Source: an uncultured Caulobacteraceae bacterium (lineage in GTDB: Bacteria; Pseudomonadota; Alphaproteobacteria; Caulobacterales; TH1-2). From it: a DNA stretch of 13,277 nucleotides. Both the position numbers and the translations under genes were made by a program. Below the pieces are notes generated by a model. It was not told the origin of the DNA, did no database searches, and saw nothing but the letters and a program-made list of their open reading frames with translations. Shown here one piece after another: positions 1 through 6,384 of this stretch; within the stretch, counting starts at the first letter, position 1; each line of letters opens with the position of its first letter. The DNA is taken from the NCBI GenBank assembly GCA_937967425.1, contig CALBST010000179.1:1-13277 (forward strand), read 5' to 3'.

Positions 1-31
1 TTGCGCTCCAAAGGGGCCTCTGACACAGCCG

Positions 32-160
32 GGCCCAACCGTCTCGATTGGGCCAGACGCGCGCCATCGGCGAAATTTTTCGAATGGCCGGCGCGATCCA
101 TTCCAGCCGTTGCCGCCCTGCCCGTCACTTCGGCGCGGTCTCGTCGGGAGGGGACGTAAC
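32..160 (+). repeat. Intergenic repeat family, copy 1
   Basis: This is the first copy of a diverged repeat also found near 1265, 4580, 9065 and 12014. The shared core runs from TTGGGCCAG (48-56) through a stretch with AAATTTTTCGA and GGCCGGCGCG to CCCTGCCCGTCA (about 116-127). It matches copy 2 closely over about 90 bases, with weaker similarity to about 160. The left end is a perfect inverted repeat, GGCCCAA (32-38) and TTGGGCC (48-54). In frame, a TGA at 21-23 could be the end of a gene to the left, which would match copies 2 and 4 lying directly after stop codons, but too little is visible to call it. Confidence 0.7.
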
Positions 161-161
161 G

Positions 162-371
162 CTAAACCTTCAGATCATTCTCCGACGCCGTTGCGCGGAG
201 GGTCTTTCCATGCGCGCTGATGGTCAAAGACAATCTCTTGTCCGGTTTTCCGCTGCGCGTGATACCCAGCCAGATAATGCCTCTATCCATTCGCTCGATA
301 TGAATATCGACACCTTCAAGCAGCACTTCCTCAAGCCCAAGATCAGTGAGGTCTATCCGCTCGCCAGCCAC
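162..371 (-). CDS. Small hypothetical protein, 69 aa
   Basis: I do not recognise this protein. It is soluble, 69 residues long, rich in alternating hydrophobic and charged residues, and has no signal peptide or membrane segment. The start is a GTG at 371: an in-frame TGA lies two codons upstream, so no longer start is possible, and GGAG sits 8 bases before the GTG as a ribosome binding site. It is preceded on the same strand by the small membrane protein gene ending at 400, with a 28-base gap, so the two are probably cotranscribed. That it is coding is inferred from the ribosome binding site, the even codon use and the tandem arrangement. Confidence 0.6.
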   Translation of the reverse strand: MAGERIDLTDLGLEEVLLEGVDIHIERMDRGIIWLGITRSGKPDKRLSLTISAHGKTLRATASENDLKV

Positions 372-399
372 GACTCATTCTCCATGCTTCACTGCTATT

Positions 400-567
400 C
401 TAGGCCACTGCCGCAGCGCTGAAGCTTGGCCGCTTTGCGCCCATAGGCGACATCTCGCCCAGCAGGCTGGTGTCGATGCCCCTGTTTGCCGCAACGATGA
501 AGGCAGCGTAGCCCAAGACAGCCACTCCCACGACGGTCGCGAACCAGACGAGAATGCGCTTTGTCAT
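400..567 (-). CDS. Small single-pass membrane protein, 55 aa
   Basis: A 55-residue protein with a basic start (MTKR) and one hydrophobic helix at about residues 5-26, followed by a short polar tail. The reading frame is open upstream to 741, but that extension lacks membrane-protein character, and the helix begins right after the ATG at 567, so I place the start there. No clear Shine-Dalgarno sequence is seen. It is the first gene of a minus-strand pair with the 69-aa gene, and is divergent from the lipoprotein gene at 740, leaving 568-739 as a shared promoter region. Function unknown; the topology suggests an inner-membrane anchor peptide. Confidence 0.55.
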   Translation of the reverse strand: MTKRILVWFATVVGVAVLGYAAFIVAANRGIDTSLLGEMSPMGAKRPSFSAAAVA

Positions 568-739
568 GTGCATCATCCAACAAGGAATGGCGGCTTCGGG
601 CCACGGCCCGCCATAGGGACATCTTTCGCGAACGGCGTGGCCGATTCCATCCGGCCAGTGGTCTAGACCCTGCTCCACCGACCTAAGTTCGCCGATGGCG
701 GACGTTGAACGCTCCCCGCTTAAATCGTAGTTTTCACGC

Positions 740-1261
740 ATGCGTTGGATTGCGGCAGCACTCGCCTGTTCAATCGTGTCCGGCTGTGTCGCTGAGCAGC
801 CGGAAAGTGCTGAGACTATCGCTGCTTATGAAGTTCCGCTTCAATCGGAGCAAGACCGCGTGGAGTTCTTGGCTGTCGTCGGCGAAGCGGCTAGGGCCGA
901 AGGGTTACACCTAGACGCCGCCACTCGGCAGGAGCTTGAGTTTCTAATCGCAGAAAGAACTGTGCATGCCGCAGTTTGGCGGGGTGAAACCGATGACGAG
1001 GCGGAGGCGGTGATCATTGATCAGCCAGACCATTTAGGCCAAGTTTGGATCATGTTTTTGCGAGGCGAGAATCCACAACTCGCGACTAGATTTCGTGAGC
1101 GGACGATGGCGGAAATAATGGCCCGTTGGCCGACGACCTTGTCTCTTCCCATCATGCCCAACGGTGCGATCCCTTTGCACGCCGACCTTGTCCGAACGCC
1201 CGAGGGATACATCGTCGATCCAGCCGCAGCGTCAAAGTACGCCGAAGGGCGGCAATCGTGA
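740..1261 (+). CDS. Putative lipoprotein of unknown function, 173 aa
   Basis: The N-terminus is a lipoprotein signal: a basic start, a hydrophobic core of about 10 residues, then the lipobox V-S-G-C with Cys16 as the likely lipidated residue. The mature part (about 157 residues) is acidic and helix-rich in its first half, with no motif I can name. The ATG at 740 gives exactly the signal peptide expected, although no strong ribosome binding site precedes it. It should be exported and anchored to a membrane by its lipid. The stop codon is followed at once by repeat copy 2. The next gene downstream also encodes a small lipoprotein on the same strand. Confidence 0.75.
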   Translation: MRWIAAALACSIVSGCVAEQPESAETIAAYEVPLQSEQDRVEFLAVVGEAARAEGLHLDAATRQELEFLIAERTVHAAVWRGETDDEAEAVIIDQPDHLGQVWIMFLRGENPQLATRFRERTMAEIMARWPTTLSLPIMPNGAIPLHADLVRTPEGYIVDPAAASKYAEGRQS

Positions 1262-1264
1262 CAC

Positions 1265-1383
1265 GTCTGCTTTGGGCCAGCCATGCGCCATCGGTGAAAT
1301 TTTTCGAGTGACCGGCCCGCTCCAATCGAGACATTGGCGCCCTGCTCGCCAATTCGTCACGATGTCGCCGGAAGGCGACATTG
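1265..1383 (+). repeat. Intergenic repeat family, copy 2, with 3' hairpin
   Basis: Begins directly after the stop of the upstream lipoprotein gene. The core TTGGGCCAGC ... CCTGCTCGCCAATTCG (about 1272-1357) aligns with copy 1, including the shared word GAAATTTTTCGA. The right end is a strong hairpin: arms TGTCGCC (1363-1369) and GGCGACA (1374-1380) around a GGAA tetraloop. They extend outward by an A-T pair, a G-T wobble and a C-G pair, giving about 10 pairs (1360-1383). No T-run follows, so it is not a typical intrinsic terminator. Confidence 0.75.
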
Positions 1384-1410
1384 CGATGTAGTCCGAGTAG
1401 AAAGCGGCCT

Positions 1411-1752
1411 ATGATCCGCACCGTTACACTAGCCATTTTCGCTCTTGCTGCGTGTTGCCCGCAGAACGACGCGGACCGCCCGCACGACGTTCGGGCTTGG
1501 GGCTACGGCACAACGAATAGCTGCGAGCAGTGGCTGGCAAATCCAGAGAGCCGGGCGCTTGGGAATGAGTGGGTTCTCGCCTACTGGACCGGCCAAAACG
1601 TCCGCAACGTCCGTGACCATGAGGTTGGACGGTCGGCGGACGCCAACGGCGTTTTGAGCGCGGTCGAAGCAGCTTGCCGAGACAATCTCGATGAACGCTT
1701 GGCCAGTGCCGCTGGGCGCACTTATGTGAACTTCGAACGAGAACGCCGCTAA
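1411..1752 (+). CDS. Putative small lipoprotein, 113 aa, with a Cys pair
   Basis: The start at 1411 (ATG) gives a 14-residue leader ending in the lipobox L-A-A-C, so Cys15 is the likely lipidated residue. The frame is open back to a TTG at 1381, but that lies at the edge of the repeat hairpin. The mature domain has a Cys in NSCEQW and another in EAACRDN, a plausible disulfide pair, with the segment WVLAYWTG between them. This layout (Cys-x2-Trp, hydrophobic W-rich helix, late Cys) recalls small periplasmic proteins of the Rap1a/HdeA-like type in alphaproteobacteria. That is a resemblance from memory, not a firm assignment. Its stop lies 17 bases from the stop of the convergent CPBP protease gene. 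Confidence 0.7.
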   Translation: MIRTVTLAIFALAACCPQNDADRPHDVRAWGYGTTNSCEQWLANPESRALGNEWVLAYWTGQNVRNVRDHEVGRSADANGVLSAVEAACRDNLDERLASAAGRTYVNFERERR

Positions 1753-1769
1753 GCACAACGATCGCCGAT

Positions 1770-2273
1770 CTACGACGCTCGCCCGAACGCTGGCCCTCCG
1801 AACCACCCCTGCCAAAGAACCACGACAATCCAATGGAGAGCGATTGCCGGCCATACTGACCCCGAGCGATAGCGCAGGATCGCACAGAGCAAGCCCAGCA
1901 ACACCGCCAGTGCGAGAAAGTCGAGCCGGAGGAAGGTCGAGGCGGCGCCGGGCAGGAAAGCGGTCTCGGCCACATGCCACAGACCGAACAGCAACGTCGA
2001 GATCACGATCCAGAATGCGGGCCTCTTGCTCTCGCCGATGGCCGGCACGAGCGCAGCGCGAAACACCAGTTCCTCGCTGAGTGCTGGGATGAAGAAGGCG
2101 CGCAGCGACAGGAATGCAAGTGGTCCCAGGTCACGCGGCGACCAATGCGCGAGTCCCGTCACAAGCGAAACGACGGCGGCCGTCGCTACAAAAACCACGA
2201 GCGCCACGCAAAGCTCGACCAAGTCCCGCGGTGATGGGCGGGTGCGGAGAGAGCGAGCGACCCGTTCGATCAT
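1770..2273 (-). CDS. CPBP-family intramembrane glutamic protease, 167 aa
   Basis: A multi-pass membrane protein of the CPBP (CAAX protease and bacteriocin-processing, Rce1/Abi-type) family. The hallmark motifs are present: E-E-x-x-x-R in SEELVFR, F-x-x-x-H in FGLWH, and a late helix carrying H-W in ALHWIVV. In the family the Glu pair and the His residues form the catalytic site within the membrane. At 167 residues it is short for the family and consists of little more than the catalytic core. The ATG at 2273 has no obvious Shine-Dalgarno sequence. Substrates of such stand-alone bacterial CPBP proteins are rarely known; neighbours give no clear hint, though it converges on a lipoprotein gene. 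Confidence 0.85.
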   Translation of the reverse strand: MIERVARSLRTRPSPRDLVELCVALVVFVATAAVVSLVTGLAHWSPRDLGPLAFLSLRAFFIPALSEELVFRAALVPAIGESKRPAFWIVISTLLFGLWHVAETAFLPGAASTFLRLDFLALAVLLGLLCAILRYRSGSVWPAIALHWIVVVLWQGWFGGPAFGRAS

Positions 2274-2430
2274 TCGGCTAGCCTAGACTATCGAGCCTGT
2301 CTCAGCGACTGACATAGCCAACCCAAATGCGACGTTGGCGTCTCCTCCGAGGCAGCGGCCTCAGTTCGCCGGGAGCGGACTCTGGAACTGGATAGTATCT
2401 GATGAATTGTTGCGGGAGAGTCCCACCGTG

Positions 2431-3282
2431 ATGCAATCAGCAGATGAAAAATCCGCGCTTCGTCTGACATGGCCAGCGTTTTGGTTAGGTTTTGCGTTTA
2501 GCGGATTTTTCGACGGCATCCTGCTTCATCAGGTTCTGCAATGGCATCACCTGCTCAGCGCCATTCGCGGCGACGACATTCGCTTCCAGATCTTGATGGA
2601 CGGCTATTTCCATCTACTCATGTACGGGGTCGCAGCGCTCGGCTTGTGGTTCTTGTGGCGCGTGCGGAGTTCGTTTGAGGCTCCGGGCGCATCCAGGCGC
2701 TTCTTGGCCTTCTTTCTGATCGGCTTTGGCGCTTGGCACTTCTTGGATGCAGTCGCATCGCACTGGGTCTTGGGCATTCACAGGATCAAGCAAGACGCAA
2801 CGAATCCGCTCGTATGGGATTTGGGCTGGCTCATCGCCTTCGGCGCAGTGCCGCTAGTCCTTGGCTGGTTTCTTCGAAAAGATGGACCGTCGAACCGCAA
2901 TAAGCCCGAGGCGATTGTTGCGTTTATTGCGCTCACAATGCTTGGCGCAGGCTATTGGGCGAGCCGTCCACCGCCCGGCTTATCGTACACGACAGTCGTG
3001 TTTTCTCCCGCTGTTAGCGCGGGCGATGCACTGGGCCACGTCTTGGATCGAAGCGAGGCGCTCGCATGGTTCGATGGCAAGGGTGTCTACGTCGTCACCG
3101 GTGTGTCTGACGGTGAAGCCCTCGAACTCTACGCAAACGGGGCGTTGCTGGTGGCAGGGACCGGAACGCCAGCCGGATGTTTTGGCTGGTCGAACGCCGC
3201 GAGGTCCGCTGAGGGCCATCGTAAGCCCCAGAGCAATTTTTTGCGACTGTCTGCGCCGCTCGATAGCGGACGCTGGGACTGA
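2431..3282 (+). CDS. DUF2243 membrane protein with a C-terminal extension, 283 aa
   Basis: The N-terminal part matches the DUF2243 family as I remember it: GFFDGILLHQVLQWHHLLS followed by further His-bearing helices (YFHLLMYG, WHFLDAVASHW, LGIHRI). There are about five membrane helices up to residue 180. The many membrane His residues suggest metal or heme contact, but this is inference and no function is established. Residues about 185-283 form a soluble tail (VVFSPAVSAGDALGHVL ... ALYANGALLVAGTGTPAGCFGW region) seen in longer DUF2243 proteins. The ATG at 2431 follows GGGAG by 12 bases; a GTG at 2428 would give better spacing (9 bases) and adds one residue. A bulged GC-rich hairpin follows the stop. 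Confidence 0.85.
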   Translation: MQSADEKSALRLTWPAFWLGFAFSGFFDGILLHQVLQWHHLLSAIRGDDIRFQILMDGYFHLLMYGVAALGLWFLWRVRSSFEAPGASRRFLAFFLIGFGAWHFLDAVASHWVLGIHRIKQDATNPLVWDLGWLIAFGAVPLVLGWFLRKDGPSNRNKPEAIVAFIALTMLGAGYWASRPPPGLSYTTVVFSPAVSAGDALGHVLDRSEALAWFDGKGVYVVTGVSDGEALELYANGALLVAGTGTPAGCFGWSNAARSAEGHRKPQSNFLRLSAPLDSGRWD

Positions 3283-3298
3283 GACGTAGCCTCCGCTC

Positions 3299-3322
3299 CC
3301 CGCCCCGCATGGTGCGGGCGGG
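3299..3322 (+). other. GC-rich hairpin between DUF2243 gene and integrase
   Basis: Left arm CCCGCCCCGCA (3299-3309), loop TGG, right arm TGCGGGCGGG (3313-3322). All bases pair except one bulged C on the left arm. It ends 5 bases before the integrase ribosome binding site and starts 17 bases after the DUF2243 stop. No T-run follows, so it may be a weak terminator for the upstream gene, a structure in the integrase leader, or part of the end of an integrase unit. Confidence 0.6.
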
Positions 3323-3341
3323 TGAGCAGAAGGCTCGGGCC

Positions 3342-3986
3342 ATGACCATGGAGATTATCACCGAAACACCGTTCCGCACGGCAAAGAGGCAACGTCGCAT
3401 TACTGGTGGAAAGTTGACAGGCCAAAAGCCTGCTCTCAAGATGAAAGAGGTCTGGTCGATCCGCGCCAGGCTTGAACTCAAGAAGCGCGTCCGGGATCTC
3501 GCGCTCTTCAATCTCGCGATCGACAGCAAGCTGCGCGCATGCGACCTCACCCGATTGAAAGTCGAGGACGTCGCCGCCGGCGGCGAGGTGAAGACGCGCG
3601 GCATCATCGTTCAGAAGAAGACGGGCCGTCCGGTGCAATTCGAAATCACCGAGCAGACCCGAAACGCGGTGCGGACACTCATGAGCCGGCACTACCTCGG
3701 GTCCAGCGACTTCCTCTTCCAGAGCCGCCTTGCGAGTTCCCCTCACCTCTCGACGCGGCAGTATGCGCGGATTGTGCAAGGCTGGGTGGCCTCTATCGGG
3801 CTAAACCCTGCCACGTACGGAACGCACTCGCTGCGGCGCACCAAAGCTGCGCTCATCTATCGGAAGACCGGTAACCTGCGAGCGGTGCAGCTCTTGCTCG
3901 GACACACCAAGCTCGAAAGCACCGTTCGCTATCTCGGAGTCGAGGTCGATGACGCGATAGCCATCTCAGAAGGCGTCGATCTCTGA
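3342..3986 (+). CDS. Solo tyrosine-type recombinase/integrase, 214 aa
   Basis: A tyrosine recombinase made up mainly of the catalytic domain, with only about 40 residues before it. The catalytic set is readable: Arg66 in LRACDL, Lys92/93 in VQKKTGRP, His162 and Arg165 in THSLRR, His188 in LLGHTKLES, and Tyr197 in TVRYLG. The segments AKRQRR, FNLAIDSKLRACDL and VQFEITEQT are typical of a compact solo integrase family widespread in proteobacteria, as I recall it. The start at 3342 is set by AGAAGG (3328-3333) with 8-base spacing. There is no phage or cassette cargo beside it. All catalytic residues are present, so it is probably active. Target site and role are unknown. Confidence 0.92.
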   Translation: MTMEIITETPFRTAKRQRRITGGKLTGQKPALKMKEVWSIRARLELKKRVRDLALFNLAIDSKLRACDLTRLKVEDVAAGGEVKTRGIIVQKKTGRPVQFEITEQTRNAVRTLMSRHYLGSSDFLFQSRLASSPHLSTRQYARIVQGWVASIGLNPATYGTHSLRRTKAALIYRKTGNLRAVQLLLGHTKLESTVRYLGVEVDDAIAISEGVDL

Positions 3987-3995
3987 TCAGAAAGC

Positions 3996-4025
3996 AATGG
4001 CCGATTCGCGTGAGGATCGGCCATT
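3996..4025 (+). terminator. Perfect 10-bp hairpin after the integrase
   Basis: AATGGCCGAT (3996-4005) and ATCGGCCATT (4016-4025) are perfect inverted repeats around a 10-base loop, beginning 9 bases after the integrase stop. Only a short TT inside the right arm follows and there is no long T-run, so as an intrinsic terminator it is non-canonical. It may instead be a Rho-assisted 3' end or a recombination-related site. Confidence 0.6.
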
Positions 4026-4085
4026 CTACCACACGCGACGGGGCGGCCTATGCTCGCCGAAAAGCGGCATTGGATCAGTTGCTAG

Positions 4086-4556
4086 TTAGTCCTTGGCGGC
4101 CCGCAGTGCCCCCACAAGGATTGCTCCACCGTAGACGTAGAAGATGGTGACGAAGCCTATGAACAGTTCGGCTTGCTGTCCGATCCCCGCGCGCGCTTCT
4201 GGCGATCCGCGCGGATAGTCGGGCATGTGCTCAAAGACTTGCCAGCTAAACACTGCCGCCATCACAACGAGCAGGAGCAACGTCTTGGGAACGTGCTCCC
4301 ACATCCATTCAAGGTAAGCTCCTCCGCGGGCAACGCCTTGTGCGTGCAACACCAAGATGGAATTGCCGATGACTGCGAAGGCGCCCAGGAAGACCGGAAA
4401 TATCACCAAGTCCGGCATGATGGATGGGTAGCCCAGCAGCGCGCGCGCACCGAACGTGATGCAAAACACAGCACCGACAACGGCCAGCAGAACCATTCCT
4501 CGGAGGATGCTAAGCCCGAGCGCTCGGTCCTCGGGGGTGGGTTCAGTGTCGGTCAT
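4086..4556 (-). CDS. Four-helix membrane protein of unknown function, 156 aa
   Basis: Hydropathy by eye shows four likely membrane helices at about residues 18-40, 48-71, 91-108 and 131-152. A short acidic N-terminus (TDTEPTPED) precedes them and a periplasmic or cytosolic loop with HMPDYPRGSPEAR lies before the last helix. I do not recognise a family. The frame is open to an ATG at 4610, but that extension (SRRWPIADIG...) runs into repeat copy 3 and looks non-coding, so the ATG at 4556 is preferred. No strong ribosome binding site is seen. It stands alone: the next minus-strand gene upstream starts at 5231 and is separated from it by a repeat. Confidence 0.7.
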   Translation of the reverse strand: MTDTEPTPEDRALGLSILRGMVLLAVVGAVFCITFGARALLGYPSIMPDLVIFPVFLGAFAVIGNSILVLHAQGVARGGAYLEWMWEHVPKTLLLLVVMAAVFSWQVFEHMPDYPRGSPEARAGIGQQAELFIGFVTIFYVYGGAILVGALRAAKD

Positions 4557-4580
4557 AGCGCTATGATTGCGGCGCGCGCC

Positions 4581-4700
4581 AATGTCGGCAATGGGCCAGC
4601 GTCGGGACATTAGAGATTATTTCTGAGCGTCTCGCGCGCTCAAACCCAGCCGCCGCGCCCTGCCCGTCAATTCGGCACGCCGTCGCCGACAACAGTCAAA
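4581..4700 (+). repeat. Intergenic repeat family, copy 3
   Basis: The core ATGGGCCAGCGTCGG (from 4591) to CCCTGCCCGTCAATTCGG (about 4658-4675) aligns with copies 1 and 2, although the minus-strand gene beside it reads the other way. An outer inverted repeat AATGTC (4581-4586) and GACATT (4607-4612) brackets the GGGCCAG motif. The 3' part contains a 17-base word, CGGCACGCCGTCGCCGA (4673-4689), that recurs exactly at 7788-7804. The rest of the gap, 4701-4826, holds no gene I can support. Confidence 0.65.
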
Positions 4701-4826
4701 GCGCGTTCCAGAGTGAACGGCTAGAATGCGTACGCTCCTGACTACCACGTTGATGGACAATGCGGTCATGACCGAGGCGCTGCGCGGTCGAGGTCCAATC
4801 GCCCCGGCGCACTTCATCTGCCGATG

Positions 4827-5231
4827 CTAAGCGACCTCATCTTTTGGCCATCGCAAAGCCAGCGCGACAATGCCAAGTGTGACGGGGATCTCGAGCGCCA
4901 CCACGATCTTGTAGAAGAGATGCGGTGAGGTCAGGGTCAAAGCCTCGATCGCAGTATAGACCACGCCGAAAACGACGTTTAGCCACCTGGAGATTTGCCT
5001 CGGCAAAAGGACCGAGAGCCCGATCATCAGCGCGGGGATCGCCAACATCGTGGAGACGCCCACCATCACCGTTTCGGTCGCCGCGCCCAGCGGTCCGATC
5101 CGCCCTGCCTGCATCGCCTCGATTTCGCCGGGCATGTAGAGCATGAAGTAGTCATTGTAGATGTAAAGAAACATCAACGACGTCCACATGAACGCCAGCT
5201 TGATTGCGTTTGGTGCGATGACCTTGCGCAT
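4827..5231 (-). CDS. DUF6326 family membrane protein, 134 aa
   Basis: A four-helix membrane protein. The segment MWTSLMFLYIYNDYFMLYMP, followed by GEIEAMQAG and by a helix with AIPALMIGLSVLLP, fits the DUF6326 family as I remember it; the function of this family is not known. The frame is open to 5309, but the ATG at 5231 is chosen because AAGGGAG precedes it at good spacing and the family begins near this Met. The last codons of the DUF4386 gene lie only 11 bases upstream on the same strand, so the two are very likely translated from one mRNA, DUF4386 first. Confidence 0.85.
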   Translation of the reverse strand: MRKVIAPNAIKLAFMWTSLMFLYIYNDYFMLYMPGEIEAMQAGRIGPLGAATETVMVGVSTMLAIPALMIGLSVLLPRQISRWLNVVFGVVYTAIEALTLTSPHLFYKIVVALEIPVTLGIVALALRWPKDEVA

Positions 5232-5242
5232 GATGTGCTCCC

Positions 5243-5971
5243 TTAGCTCTGGTCCGCTGCTGGTCGTGCCCGCCAAAGCGAGCGACGCGCGCCGAATACG
5301 AGCAGCCAAAACGCCATGAGGATTTCAGCAATACGCGGCGCGGCGAATATATCCGGCCAGATGCTCTCCCTATATCCGTCAACAAGCAGGCGCGCCGCAA
5401 AGTGGGCGACATAGCCTGCCCCCGCCAAGATGAGACCAATGCCCAAGAGCCGCGGCATGAAGCCTGAGCGCAGCGCCAGATATCCAAACGGCAAGAGCCA
5501 GAGCCCCCACGGCGCGCTCTGCAGAAAATGGCCGGCGCGATACCGCGCATACGCGTCCGCCACGGCCTCGGCCGAGGTGAGCGCTACGCCGCTCTCGACG
5601 ATCCGCTGTATCTCCACCAGGGCGACGAGATTAGAAAAGCCGAACGGCACGCTGATCAAGACGAGCATCGCCATGCCTGCGGCGGCGCCTCTATGAACCG
5701 GACGCAAGAGCGCATGCAGCGCCAGCGCAAGGCATCCGAACGCCAAGTAGCACGTCGCCTCGGCAAGTATCGAGACACGCAAGAGCCAGTCCTGGGCCGC
5801 GATCGAAGCAGCCAGCGCCCCGGGTGTGTCGCCCACGAAGAGGCGCTCAGGCGTGAGGCCCAGGCTGAACGTGCCGGTGACCACGACAAGCACGTAGAAC
5901 GCGCCCGCCGAGCGGGCATGCCCATGCAGCCCAGACTGAAGGTCGCGCAAGGAGGGAAGCTGTTCGTTCAA
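5243..5971 (-). CDS. DUF4386 family membrane protein, 242 aa
   Basis: A protein with about six membrane helices. It shows the DUF4386 pattern: an N-terminal helix with AGAFYVLVVVTGTFSLG, then LLRPVHRGAAAGMAML, the segment SAPWGLWLLPFGYLALRSGF, and LGIGLILAGAGYVAHF. The family's function is unknown; members often sit beside stress or regulatory genes. The start is a TTG at 5971 with AAGG 8 bases upstream. No in-frame ATG exists before an upstream stop. A perfect AGGAGGTGA lies 24 bases upstream of the TTG without its own usual start codon (see findings). It is the first gene of an operon with DUF6326, and is divergent from an AraC-regulator remnant that may once have controlled it. Confidence 0.85.
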   Translation of the reverse strand: MNEQLPSLRDLQSGLHGHARSAGAFYVLVVVTGTFSLGLTPERLFVGDTPGALAASIAAQDWLLRVSILAEATCYLAFGCLALALHALLRPVHRGAAAGMAMLVLISVPFGFSNLVALVEIQRIVESGVALTSAEAVADAYARYRAGHFLQSAPWGLWLLPFGYLALRSGFMPRLLGIGLILAGAGYVAHFAARLLVDGYRESIWPDIFAAPRIAEILMAFWLLVFGARRSLWRARPAADQS

Positions 5972-5995
5972 GACAGGCGCCTTATGTTGATCGGC

Positions 5996-6004
5996 TCACC
6001 TCCT
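5996..6004 (-). promoter_or_regulatory. Orphan consensus Shine-Dalgarno sequence
   Basis: On the minus strand this reads AGGAGGTGA, a full match to the anti-Shine-Dalgarno sequence, yet no ATG, GTG or TTG lies 5-10 bases beyond it. It is 24 bases upstream of the TTG of the DUF4386 gene, and its TGA is in that gene's frame. A leader peptide with a rare ATC start (six sense codons before the stop) would end in TTGA, overlapping the TTG start. This is only a possibility. Confidence 0.35.
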
Positions 6005-6017
6005 ATCGCTGGTCCGG

Positions 6018-6031
6018 GCTATGGCCATAGC
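6018..6031. promoter_or_regulatory. 14-bp perfect palindrome, candidate operator
   Basis: GCTATGGCCATAGC is a perfect palindrome located between the divergent DUF4386 start (5971) and the AraC remnant start (6067). Its position in a shared promoter region suggests a binding site for a dimeric regulator. AraC-type proteins usually bind direct repeats, so another regulator would be more likely. No protein can be named. Confidence 0.35.
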
Positions 6032-6066
6032 GATCGGTAACACCCATCTGGCTTTTCGTTGCAGCA

Positions 6067-6303
6067 ATGGCGCAGATCGCAGTCTCTCCGACCGTTTCAG
6101 CAGGGTTTGCGCACGCCTTCGTTGAATTTGCCGCCGGCCGCGGGGCACAGCGCGCAAAGCTCTTGAGCGCTGGCGGGCCGGGCTTGGCGGAGCTTGACGA
6201 TCCCGACGCGCGCGTGCCGCTTGGGCTCCTTCGACACTTGCTTCAGATCAATGATCTGGCGACGCGTCGGCCGCACCCTTCTGAAAAGAGAGTGCGGGCG
6301 TAG
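6067..6303 (+). pseudogene. Remnant of an AraC-family transcriptional regulator (N-terminal piece only)
   Basis: The first ~60 residues read like the start of the arabinose-binding-type sensor domain of AraC regulators: PTVSAGFAHAFVEFAAGRGA, then a Leu-rich helix and LDDPDARVPLGLLRHLL. The DPDAR(V/I)PL motif is characteristic of this group. Family members run about 300-350 residues and end in two helix-turn-helix motifs. Here similarity fades near 6245 and the frame stops at 6303, so most of the sensor domain and all DNA-binding parts are absent. The bases up to 6384 contain no recognisable continuation, pointing to a deletion. It lies divergent from the DUF4386-DUF6326 operon, the usual position for a regulator of that operon. 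Confidence 0.6.
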
Positions 6304-6384
6304 ACTTGACGTGGCCGGTTGTGTCCCGGCTCAACGGTCGCGCCTGGATCGCAGCGGCGGAAATATTGCTGAGGTGCAGGTTCG

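Noticed and set aside
1429..1980. Two long minus-strand open frames of 183 codons
   Set aside because: They run across the convergent ends of the lipoprotein and CPBP protease genes in other frames and have Arg/Pro/Ser-rich shadow composition.
4617..4817. Open frame of 66 codons on the minus strand
   Set aside because: Arg- and Ser-rich composition typical of an antisense or intergenic frame in GC-rich DNA; it overlaps repeat copy 3 and has no ribosome binding site.
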